The notes under the pieces are model-generated. The model saw nothing but the letters and a program-made list of their open reading frames with translations. It searched no databases and was not told the origin of the DNA. Of a DNA stretch of 8,048 bases, positions 1 to 6,296 are shown one piece after another; position 1 is the stretch's first letter; each line of letters begins with the position of its first letter. The translations under genes were made by a program, and so were the position numbers. Source of the DNA: Draconibacterium orientale. GTDB lineage: Bacteria; Bacteroidota; Bacteroidia; Bacteroidales; UBA1556. Where the stretch lies: contig DZDC01000102.1 in assembly GCA_022736595.1 (NCBI GenBank), positions 1 through 8,048 of the forward strand, read 5' to 3'.

Positions 1-50
1 TTTTCGTCCATCCGAAGAAAAAATTACGCTCTTGCGCACTATGGTTTCCA

Positions 51-84
51 AGAAAACAGCGCTTCCTTCGATTTTAAGGGAGCG
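51..84 (-). terminator. Probable intrinsic terminator of the lamin-tail gene
   Basis: Arms at 60-68 and 76-84 can pair as a 9-bp stem with one internal mismatch (positions 64/80) around a 7-base loop. Read on the minus strand, the stem begins 2 bases after the stop codon of the lamin-tail gene and is followed by CTGTTTTCTT, a T-rich tail. Position, stem and tail fit a Rho-independent terminator. The mismatch and the interrupted T tract make it moderate rather than strong. The bases further left (1-50) hold no gene I can support. Confidence 0.55.
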
Positions 85-85
85 G

Positions 86-2689
86 CTAAAACTTAGCCCC
101 CACCACCAGATTGAGCTTTTGTTTTTCTACTTTTCCATCGAGGTTAAAGCATTCAATATAAACGATGTAGATTCCTATGGGCGCTTTTTGTCCATCCTCA
201 TTTACCCCATCCCATACCAAATAACCTTCTGTGGGCAACATCAGCTGATTGGCCAATTGTTTTACTGGGCGGCCTTGTGCATCATAAATGTTAATATTAG
301 CCACAAACCCTTCTGATTCCATTTTGTAGCTCAGGCGAACCAAATCCTGATAACCGTCATTATCGGGGCTAAAAATTTCAGGCTCGAGGCTCCATTGCGA
401 ATTAGATGTAATGCTTCCCACCGACTGGCTGTTGAGGTAAGTTGGAGTGCCTCCCAGACCTGAAAAATTTCTACCTGGAACTGCGGCAGAATGCCAGTTG
501 CTTTTTTCTAAAGCCGACTTACTCAAATCGATGCGCTCCAAGCTCACCCCCTCAGTATTGCTCAAGAGAGCAAAGTGCATATCTTCACTATATTCCATCC
601 CATCCAAAGCCTGTAAATTACTACTCAAAACATAGATGTTTCCTTCGGTATTGCTCATGGTGGGCAGGCTTTTCATTCGGATCACTTGACTCGGATTTTC
701 GATATAGTATTGACTTGCTAATGCCTCAGGAGTAGTGGTAAACACATAATAAGTCTTGGGTAAAAACTGCAATCCATCTGCATTTAACACCACCTTGTTT
801 TCAAACACGCCATCAGAGCTTAAGTTGCCCAATTGCACTTGACTCAAGTCTATGATTTTGCTGCTTACATTATACAATTCAACGTAATCGGTGTTGGGAT
901 CCAAAGGATCGAAAAGAATTTCGCTCACCAGAATATCCGCTGAATCGGGAGCTTGAGGCAATCCAAAAGAAGCAAAAATTGCGCTGCCTACACTTTGTCC
1001 TGCACAATTGGCCATTGCGCCAGCTACCGTCAATTGATACACTTTTCCAGCTTGCAACACTTGTGCTAGCTGCATCGAAATGGCCTTACGTCCAGGCTCC
1101 AACAGATCAACATATATGGGCTGCCCCATTCCTTGATCCAAGGAATAGTTTTGAAGATTTTCTGATGCCGTTTTATCCAACTCCTGATTAAAAAACACTT
1201 GAATTAGAAGTGGCGATAATACTTGAATATGATGTATTTGAAGCTTATTGGTCGAAGATAAAAGTTGTGCAATGCTATTAATAGCTCCAGGGCTACCTCC
1301 TCTAACGTCAGTAGAAGCAGACCAATTATTTGCCGATAAACAAAACTTGGAAGCGTCCCTTAGCTCCAATGACCAACCCCCATCTGCTTTCACAGCATTG
1401 CCATATAAACTCAAATCGTATTCAACATAATGCATAAGCTGTTGCTGTGGATCCAATAAAAGTAATGGAGCACCAGAATTGAGTAAGCTAAAACTACTTA
1501 AAGGCAATACCGATCCGTAAGGCTGTAAAGTTGCTTCGTTGCTGGAATTGCACAACAAAAGATAGCCTCCAGCAGGCAAAATATAATCAGGTAAAATCTT
1601 GATGCTTTCGCCAATGGTAAGTGTAAAATCTTGTAAATTGATATCTATTGGAGCTCTATTAAAAAGCTCAATATATTCAGCGTCGGGCAAGCCAACTAAT
1701 GGAGTGGGGTCGGCCATAATTTCGTTAATCACCACGTCGCCATATTGCAACTCATAATACATCAGTGTTATGGACGTGTCTCCCATGGTGTTGGACAACA
1801 AGTCAGTAACCTTAGACAAGAGTAAATGATAAGGCTGTGCTTGCACAAATGTTCCCGAAAAATAAAGGGTCAGAGCACTGCTATCTTGACTAGCAAACCT
1901 CACCGAATCGGGATTTCCCAAGCCCCCATCAGCAAAATAATTGAGAGGATTTAATGTTTGTGATGCTGCAAGAGCTTCGTCAAATTGCAAAAAAACTTGG
2001 TGCGAATTTAAGGCCTGGTGCGAAACCAATTTAGGAGCTAAGGTATCTTTTTCTGAGGTTTTTACATTAAAATTGTCGAAGTAAAATCGAGTAGAATTGC
2101 TGATGGTGTATTTACAAAAAACGCCAAAATAATTGCTTTGAGTATAAACCGTATCATTAGCTGAACCTTCGAGTACGTAGCCCGCACCACTGTTGGTAAA
2201 CAATTGCCAATTTCCCAAACTATCACAACTTGCCTTCACTTCAAACTGATTGGAAGTATTGGCGGTGCTGGCATGAACTCCTGAGATGAGCAGCTGACGA
2301 CTGCTTCCATCTTGCCTATAAAGACAAACATTATCGGAAGTATTTCCTATTTCGATATGGTATCCCTGAACCAAAAATCCCAAGTCGGATTGGTTGCTAG
2401 CCAAATACACCCGTGCCAAATTATTGGAACTGGTGTTGAAGGTAAGCTTCACCCAAAAGGACCATTCGGTGGCTCGTATTTTGGAGCTTTGAACCACCAA
2501 AATGCTGGTATCGGATTGGCTGGTATTGAGTTGAAGTTGGCCAGAACTATTAATCATAAAATGGCTCTGATCTCCTGTCCATTGAGGATTGAGCAAAAAA
2601 TCACCATCCGAAAAATCATCGTGCCATTGCGCCATTACAGAAGCAGAAAACAATGTCAATAACAGGCTCAAAGTAAAAAATCTTTGCAT
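86..2689 (-). CDS. Exported lamin-tail-domain (LTD) surface protein with FlgD-like C-terminal domain
   Basis: Predicted 867-residue secreted or cell-surface protein. A signal peptide (residues 1-20, hydrophobic core then SVMA-Q) starts at the ATG at 2689. The frame stays open to a GTG at 2764, but that adds a second hydrophobic stretch and gives a worse leader; an adjacent ATG at 2692 is equally possible. Visible architecture: a concanavalin/LamG-like beta region (about 22-210, opening DDFSDGDF and closing FYFDNFNVK); an Ig-like Big_5/SbsA-type domain (about 216-314); LTD 1 (about 318-470, INEIMADP and EYIELFN); a second Ig-like domain (about 484-578); LTD 2 (about 584-753, VSEILFDP and DYVELYN); and a FlgD-Ig-like end domain (about 770-867, FSPDNDGYQD and INIYDAQGRPV). 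Proteins of this plan are common in Bacteroidota and probably act at the cell surface; the exact substrate or role is unknown. The C-terminal domain may direct T9SS export, but it is not the canonical Por tail seen in the last gene of the window. Transcribed divergently from asd. The family is secure; the function is not. Confidence 0.9.
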   Translation of the reverse strand: MQRFFTLSLLLTLFSASVMAQWHDDFSDGDFLLNPQWTGDQSHFMINSSGQLQLNTSQSDTSILVVQSSKIRATEWSFWVKLTFNTSSNNLARVYLASNQSDLGFLVQGYHIEIGNTSDNVCLYRQDGSSRQLLISGVHASTANTSNQFEVKASCDSLGNWQLFTNSGAGYVLEGSANDTVYTQSNYFGVFCKYTISNSTRFYFDNFNVKTSEKDTLAPKLVSHQALNSHQVFLQFDEALAASQTLNPLNYFADGGLGNPDSVRFASQDSSALTLYFSGTFVQAQPYHLLLSKVTDLLSNTMGDTSITLMYYELQYGDVVINEIMADPTPLVGLPDAEYIELFNRAPIDINLQDFTLTIGESIKILPDYILPAGGYLLLCNSSNEATLQPYGSVLPLSSFSLLNSGAPLLLLDPQQQLMHYVEYDLSLYGNAVKADGGWSLELRDASKFCLSANNWSASTDVRGGSPGAINSIAQLLSSTNKLQIHHIQVLSPLLIQVFFNQELDKTASENLQNYSLDQGMGQPIYVDLLEPGRKAISMQLAQVLQAGKVYQLTVAGAMANCAGQSVGSAIFASFGLPQAPDSADILVSEILFDPLDPNTDYVELYNVSSKIIDLSQVQLGNLSSDGVFENKVVLNADGLQFLPKTYYVFTTTPEALASQYYIENPSQVIRMKSLPTMSNTEGNIYVLSSNLQALDGMEYSEDMHFALLSNTEGVSLERIDLSKSALEKSNWHSAAVPGRNFSGLGGTPTYLNSQSVGSITSNSQWSLEPEIFSPDNDGYQDLVRLSYKMESEGFVANINIYDAQGRPVKQLANQLMLPTEGYLVWDGVNEDGQKAPIGIYIVYIECFNLDGKVEKQKLNLVVGAKF

Positions 2690-2766
2690 CATAAGCAGGC
2701 TTATTAAAATGAAGAAATAAAGGATAAAAGTAATATTTTTGCTCTTATAAATTAAAGCCCTCACAA

Positions 2767-2786
2767 ATTATCAAAAGCTTGATAAT
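2767..2786. repeat. AT-rich perfect inverted repeat in the divergent intergenic region
   Basis: ATTATCAA (2767-2774) and TTGATAAT (2779-2786) are perfect 8-base inverted arms around AAGC. The palindrome lies between the divergent lamin-tail gene and asd, 29 bases before the asd ATG and about 78 bases before the preferred lamin-tail start. It could be an operator for a dimeric regulator or a coincidence of AT-rich sequence. No clear TAnnTTTG -7 element is visible for asd in this region. Confidence 0.35.
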
Positions 2787-2815
2787 AAGTTAATATTCAT
2801 TATATATAGAAATCG

Positions 2816-3811
2816 ATGAAAGTAGTGATAGCAGGAGCTACCGGAATGGTAGGCCGAAAAATGATTGAAGTATTAGAAGAACTAAATTTGATTCCAGAAG
2901 AACTAATTTTGGCAGCTTCCGCCAATTCTGTGGGAATGGATTTACCTTTTCAAAGTCAGATGATTAAGGTGGTTTCGATGAGCGAGGCTCTGAAGCAAAT
3001 GCCCGATGTGGCTTTGTTCAGCGCAGGAGGAACGGTAAGTCGGGAATGGGCTCCAAAATTTGCCGAAGCTGGTTGTTTTGTAATCGATAATAGCTCAGCT
3101 TGGCGCATGGACGAGAAAGTTCCTTTGGTGGTTCCCGAAATCAACGGCAATCGCATCAACGCCAACACCAAGATTATTGCCAATCCTAATTGTTCAACCA
3201 TCCAATTGGTGGTAGCAATAAAGCCATTGCAACACATCTATGGGCTAAAGCGGTTGGTAATTAGCACCTATCAATCAGTTACTGGATCAGGTATCAAAGG
3301 CCTAATGCAGCTTGAAAGAGAACGCAGAGGAGAAACGGTGATGATGCGAGCCTATCCGCACAGTATCGATAAGAACATTATTCCCCATGGAGGCGATTTT
3401 CTTCCCAATGATTATACTTCAGAAGAAATGAAGCTCGTACACGAAAGCCGAAAAATATTGGAACAACCTGATTTGGCGGTTACTGCTACCGTGGTGCGAG
3501 TACCGGTTACCGGTGGTCATAGCGAGGCAGTGAATATCGAATTTCAACGAGAATACGACCTCGATGAAGCCAAAAAACTGATTGGAATGATGCCAGGAGT
3601 GGTGGTTTTAGATTTTCCACAAGGCAATTTGTACCCCATGCCCAAATTAGTCGAAAACAAGAATCAGGTTTTTGTTGGCCGAATTCGTAGAGATGAGAGT
3701 ATTCCCAATGGTCTAAATCTTTGGGTTGTAGCCGACAATTTAAGAAAAGGAGCCGCCACAAATGCCGTGCAAATATTACAACGATTGATATCAACTGGAT
3801 TAGTAAAATAG
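2816..3811 (+). CDS. asd: Aspartate-semialdehyde dehydrogenase
   Basis: Cytoplasmic enzyme that reduces L-aspartyl-4-phosphate to L-aspartate 4-semialdehyde with NADPH, the branch-point step toward lysine/diaminopimelate, threonine and methionine. The 331 residues are complete and of normal family length. The Rossmann nucleotide-binding motif GATGMVGRKM begins at residue 7, so the ATG at 2816 is clearly the start although no Shine-Dalgarno is seen. The catalytic cysteine is Cys126 in NPNCST. Gln153 in TYQSVTGSG lies 27 residues later, as in characterised ASADHs. Arg228 and His235 in RVPVTGGHSEAVN supply the substrate-binding arginine and the acid/base histidine. The C-terminal VVADNLRKGAATNAVQI is the usual helix that helps form the dimer. 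It stands alone, divergent from the lamin-tail gene and followed by a repeat element, so it does not appear to be in an operon with other amino-acid genes here. Confidence 0.98.
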   Translation: MKVVIAGATGMVGRKMIEVLEELNLIPEELILAASANSVGMDLPFQSQMIKVVSMSEALKQMPDVALFSAGGTVSREWAPKFAEAGCFVIDNSSAWRMDEKVPLVVPEINGNRINANTKIIANPNCSTIQLVVAIKPLQHIYGLKRLVISTYQSVTGSGIKGLMQLERERRGETVMMRAYPHSIDKNIIPHGGDFLPNDYTSEEMKLVHESRKILEQPDLAVTATVVRVPVTGGHSEAVNIEFQREYDLDEAKKLIGMMPGVVVLDFPQGNLYPMPKLVENKNQVFVGRIRRDESIPNGLNLWVVADNLRKGAATNAVQILQRLISTGLVK

Positions 3812-3833
3812 ACTTTTATAAAATCTATCACTA

Positions 3834-3945
3834 GTGTCCGATTAAAATGTGGAGATTCCTTGCTGCGCTCGGAATGACAATATTCTGGGATCAAAAAGAG
3901 GGAGGAATCTATAGAAAAAATGCTTTTTGTATTAAGTCGGACAAT
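3834..3945. mobile_element. MITE-like dispersed repeat with TGTCCGA terminal inverted repeats
   Basis: Element of about 110 bp with no coding capacity. Near the left end is TGTCCGATTAA (from 3835) and near the right end its inverted, one-base-longer counterpart TTAAGTCGGACA (ending 3943). Inside is a second perfect inverted pair, AGATTCCT (3853-3860) and AGGAATCT (3903-3910), and a small hairpin ATTCC/GGAAT (3855-3859 / 3871-3875) around a GCTGCGC-containing loop. On the minus strand the core reads GTCATTCCGAGCGCAGC followed by AAGGAATCT, a sequence I recognise as a widespread bacterial intergenic repeat that is often mistranslated as a CHSERSxESP peptide. A TA dinucleotide flanks each side (3832-3833 and 3945-3946), which may be a minimal target duplication but is also likely by chance. 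Exact ends are uncertain. It sits in the spacer after asd and breaks no gene. Confidence 0.65.
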
Positions 3946-4039
3946 AATGAAAACCTGTTTAAAATCAGTCTTTTCATATTTGATTTAAATATTTGTTTTA
4001 CTGATAGTTAACTGTTATTGCAGAAAATATTTTCAAAAA

Positions 4040-4067
4040 TAGGTTTTTTACCTAGAAACTTTTAGGT
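4040..4067 (+). repeat. Small competing hairpins (TAGGT / ACCTA / TAGGT)
   Basis: TAGGT (4040-4044), ACCTA (4050-4054) and TAGGT (4063-4067) follow one another, so the central arm can pair with either flank: with the left around five Ts, or with the right around eight bases. It lies 33 bases before the candidate -7 box, so it would be upstream of a transcript starting there and would matter in RNA only if transcription begins further back. In DNA it could be a short direct/inverted repeat operator. Confidence 0.3.
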
Positions 4068-4099
4068 GTTAAATGGTGTCAAAGCGTTAATTTTGATTT

Positions 4100-4107
4100 T
4101 ATTTTTG
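4100..4107 (+). promoter_or_regulatory. Candidate Bacteroidota -7 promoter element for the sigma-factor operon
   Basis: TATTTTTG matches the housekeeping-sigma -7 consensus TAnnTTTG of Bacteroidota at every defined position. It is 46 bases before the TTG start of the sigma gene, giving a leader of about 40 bases. I do not see a clear TTG -33 element at the expected distance, and the surrounding sequence is T-rich enough to produce such a match by chance. An ECF-dependent autoregulatory promoter could be elsewhere in the leader. Confidence 0.35.
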
Positions 4108-4153
4108 AGACTTCGAATTCTAATTCCAGATTTTAGTTTTTAAAACCATTAAC

Positions 4154-4774
4154 TTGAGTGATTCAACTTCCATAAGTATCAGGCAACCTTTTTTGCAAAG
4201 TCTTATCTCGGCAGAACCCGAGCATCTTAGCATTGAAGAGCAAATTATTGAAGGATGTATTGCGGGGAATCGCAAAGCTCAGAAGCTGCTGTTTGATAAG
4301 TACGCCCCATCCATGTTAGGACTGTGCATGAGGTATTGCCGATCGACCGAAGAAGCTGAAGATGTGATGCAGGAAGCTTTTGTAAAGGTATTTACCCATA
4401 TCGAAAGTTTCCGTAAACAAGGTTCTTTTGAAGGATGGATAAAGAGGATTATGGTGAATCATGCTTTGAATCAATATCACAAAAATCGCAAGGAATATCA
4501 TCAAAACATTGAGGATATCAACGAAAATAGGATATTGGATCAACAGGAGCTCCCTACCAAAGTTCCTTATACTCAAATGGAAATGCTGCAAGCCATAAGG
4601 GAACTTCCCGAAGGATATGGCATCGTTTTCAATTTGTATGTATTTGAAAACTACAAACATCGCGAGATAGCAGAAATGCTGGATATTTCGGCGAATACCT
4701 CTAAATCTCAACTTTCGAAGGCACGAGTATTTTTACAACGTAATCTAGTCAAAATTGCCAATAGCAGGCGCTAA
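4154..4774 (+). CDS. ECF-family RNA polymerase sigma factor (sigma-70 regions 2 and 4)
   Basis: A 206-residue extracytoplasmic-function sigma factor that would direct RNA polymerase to a dedicated promoter set. Region 2 spans about 35-110: the helix around KLLFDKYAPSMLGLCMRYC, then EEAEDVMQEAFVKVF (the core-binding and -10 recognition part) and SFEGWIKRIMVNHALNQYHK. A variable linker (about 111-140) leads to region 4 (about 141-197), with LPEGYGIVFNLYVFENYKHR and the helix-turn-helix IAEMLDISANTSKSQLSKAR that reads the -35 element. The start is a TTG at 4154. A stop at 4121-4123 bounds the frame, and no ATG or GTG occurs in frame before residue 54, inside region 2; a second TTG at residue 14 is the only other sensible option. 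The stop is 7 bases before the ATG of the membrane protein, so the two are almost certainly co-transcribed; that neighbour is the likely anti-sigma factor. Confidence 0.95.
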   Translation: MSDSTSISIRQPFLQSLISAEPEHLSIEEQIIEGCIAGNRKAQKLLFDKYAPSMLGLCMRYCRSTEEAEDVMQEAFVKVFTHIESFRKQGSFEGWIKRIMVNHALNQYHKNRKEYHQNIEDINENRILDQQELPTKVPYTQMEMLQAIRELPEGYGIVFNLYVFENYKHREIAEMLDISANTSKSQLSKARVFLQRNLVKIANSRR

Positions 4775-4781
4775 GCTAAAC

Positions 4782-6296
4782 ATGAATCAATCCAATCCAC
4801 TCGATACTTTATTTAACGAAGGGTTAAGTGATTTTAAATCTACTCCTTCAGATGGACTTTGGACACGATTGTCGCAGGAAATGGACAGTCTTGCCGAGGG
4901 GGCCCATGTTGTGGATCAGACTTTTGAAAAGGGATTGAACAATCTTAAAGGCCAGCCTAATGCTCAAAGTTGGAATGTCATTGAACATCAATTAGATGCC
5001 CTCTTGCTGGCAAAACAACAGCAATTCAATCGCATGGTTTGGGCAGGTTTGGCGGCAAGCATTGTGCTTCTAATCTCTTTCATCGGTTTGAATCAACCTT
5101 GGAATTATGAACTCAAGGAGCAAAAAACCGCATCCCATCTCGAATCTCCTCAAAAATCTATAACTGTTCCTTTCATTAAATCAGAAACTCCTGTCTTAAA
5201 GGTTGATAGGAATGAACCAACGCAAAATCAAGGAGTTGAGACTGTCTCAAATTCGCTTCCAATACTCAATAATGAAGAACCTTCGGAACAATCTGAAATT
5301 GTAGTTGCCTCCAATATAAACAACCTTAATTTCGCCAAAGAAGCTATAGTTCCATGCGCCGAAGCAATTCCAACTATAATGGCGGAACTCGCAGCAAAAC
5401 CCTCATATGAAGAAGAGCCACAACATTTAATCTTACCACAAGATATTTTAAATGCCCAACTAGAAACTGAAACCGCTGCCCTTGCTGTGCCACAGCAACA
5501 ACCTCTGAGCGCTGAAAGATATCGTAGATCGCAAAAACAGCATTTCGAATTTGAAATGTTTGCCGGCCCAGCCATTGGAATTGCTCAAAATCAATCTTGG
5601 GTCACCTTTTATGAAAACAACAGAGCCCTCGTTCAAGAGATGAATCAAAAGTTACATTTGGAATGGGGAGCCAATTTCAAGTATGTGTTTGGGAATACAT
5701 TTGTACAAAGCGGAGTGAGCACTGGTAATTTCAGTTTAACCGATCGATGCATTTCGGTGGACGAAAAACACGATTTCAGTAATGGATATTATACTTATAG
5801 CATCAATACCTATTACACCTACGATACCATTGGATGGGTTGATGATCCACTACAGCCTGGTATGTTAGTTCCTCTTCTCCAATCCAATCTCAATGTGGAT
5901 ACTTTGAGTAGTCAGTGGACCAGTATCGATAGTTTATATTACCTTACTCAAGAGCAAAAATTTCAAAATTCAAGCCGCTATATCGAAATTCCATTGATGG
6001 TTGGTTATCAGATCACAAAAGGACGATGGGGCTTAGGAATGGCCGCAGGGGCATCCTATGGCTTTGTGGTAAAATCACATTCACAACTTGAAAATCCCAG
6101 TCAAACGTACAATACCGACACCTATCAATCGCACCAATTCAATGCATTGGTTAGCCTCCAATTGCAGTATGCTATAACTTCACAATTTTCATTAATTTTG
6201 CAGCCAACTTATAAATTCAATATTAAGAGTTTAACTGAAAACAGCTTGCAAAGCAATATACTCAGCTTTCGGGCAGGATTCAACTACAAAATATGA
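4782..6296 (+). CDS. Probable dual membrane-spanning anti-sigma factor with outer-membrane beta-barrel domain (Dma-like)
   Basis: Predicted 504-residue protein with four parts. Residues 1-84 are a polar, presumably cytoplasmic region carrying two copies of a 31-residue motif (7-37 and 44-74, pattern D..F..GL...K..P....W.......D.L). Residues about 85-103 (MVWAGLAASIVLLISFIGL) form one hydrophobic helix preceded by Arg84, oriented N-in. Residues about 104-252 are a Pro/Glu/Gln/Ser/Ala-rich linker with no evident fold. Residues about 253-504 (from FEFEMFAGPAIGIAQN to SFRAGFNYKI) have alternating beta-strand character like the OMP_b-brl family. Dma proteins of Bacteroidota are known to combine a sigma-binding N-terminus, an inner-membrane helix, a disordered periplasmic tether and an outer-membrane barrel; this protein has the same order and follows an ECF sigma gene by 7 bases. 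Anti-sigma function is inferred, not shown. There is no cleavable signal peptide. A TTG at 4755 would add nine residues and overlap the sigma gene; the ATG at 4782 is preferred. The stop overlaps the next gene's ATG. Confidence 0.82.
   Translation: MNQSNPLDTLFNEGLSDFKSTPSDGLWTRLSQEMDSLAEGAHVVDQTFEKGLNNLKGQPNAQSWNVIEHQLDALLLAKQQQFNRMVWAGLAASIVLLISFIGLNQPWNYELKEQKTASHLESPQKSITVPFIKSETPVLKVDRNEPTQNQGVETVSNSLPILNNEEPSEQSEIVVASNINNLNFAKEAIVPCAEAIPTIMAELAAKPSYEEEPQHLILPQDILNAQLETETAALAVPQQQPLSAERYRRSQKQHFEFEMFAGPAIGIAQNQSWVTFYENNRALVQEMNQKLHLEWGANFKYVFGNTFVQSGVSTGNFSLTDRCISVDEKHDFSNGYYTYSINTYYTYDTIGWVDDPLQPGMLVPLLQSNLNVDTLSSQWTSIDSLYYLTQEQKFQNSSRYIEIPLMVGYQITKGRWGLGMAAGASYGFVVKSHSQLENPSQTYNTDTYQSHQFNALVSLQLQYAITSQFSLILQPTYKFNIKSLTENSLQSNILSFRAGFNYKI
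4800..5003 (+). repeat. Tandem duplication of a 31-residue motif in the cytoplasmic domain
   Basis: Codons for residues 7-37 (4800-4892) and 44-74 (4911-5003) of the membrane protein encode two diverged copies at a 37-residue period. Aligned without gaps, 9 of 31 positions are identical: Asp, Phe, Gly, Leu, Lys, Pro, Trp, Asp and Leu, with further conservative matches such as Leu/Ile and Met/Leu. Single copies of a similar D.LF...L.....P...W..I...L pattern occur at the N-termini of related Bacteroidota proteins. The duplication is visible only at protein level, so it is old. Confidence 0.7.

Larger units (their letters stand above)
3946..4153 (+). other. AT-rich leader upstream of the sigma-factor operon
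   Basis: About 208 bases with no supported gene on either strand. It contains the hairpin cluster at 4040-4067, a candidate -7 promoter element at 4100-4107 and a stop codon (TAA, 4121-4123) in frame with the sigma-factor gene, which fixes the upstream limit of that reading frame. The sequence is unusually rich in A and T runs, as is common for Bacteroidota promoters and leaders. I see no riboswitch-like conserved structure and no terminator clearly belonging to asd. Confidence 0.6.

Noticed and set aside
1..50. Possible end of a neighbouring gene at the left edge
   Set aside because: Too short to show any protein signature in any frame; the only longer plus-strand frame here runs antisense into the lamin-tail gene.
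2312..2662. Plus-strand open frame of 116 codons inside the lamin-tail gene
   Set aside because: It is antisense to a well-supported gene with clear domains, and its translation shows no recognisable protein character.
2690..2764. 25-residue N-terminal extension of the lamin-tail protein from a GTG at 2764
   Set aside because: It would put two hydrophobic stretches in tandem, whereas the ATG at 2689 or 2692 gives a standard signal peptide.
3664..3894. Minus-strand open frame of 76 codons beginning near the repeat and running into asd, with a CHSERSKESPHF peptide
   Set aside because: This peptide is the translation of the dispersed intergenic repeat, and the rest is antisense to asd. It is a common false gene call.
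3915..3928. A-run / T-run hairpin (AAAAA, TGC, TTTTT) as a terminator for asd
   Set aside because: The stem is purely A-T with a three-base loop, too weak to terminate, and it lies inside the repeat element more than 100 bases after the asd stop.
4316..4711. Minus-strand open frame of 131 codons opposite the sigma factor
   Set aside because: It is fully antisense to conserved sigma regions 2 and 4; the hydrophobic stretches arise from the complementary codons.
4755..4781. TTG start of the anti-sigma-like protein overlapping the sigma gene
   Set aside because: An ATG at 4782 lies 7 bases after the sigma stop and directly precedes the conserved duplicated motif; the extra nine residues add nothing recognisable.
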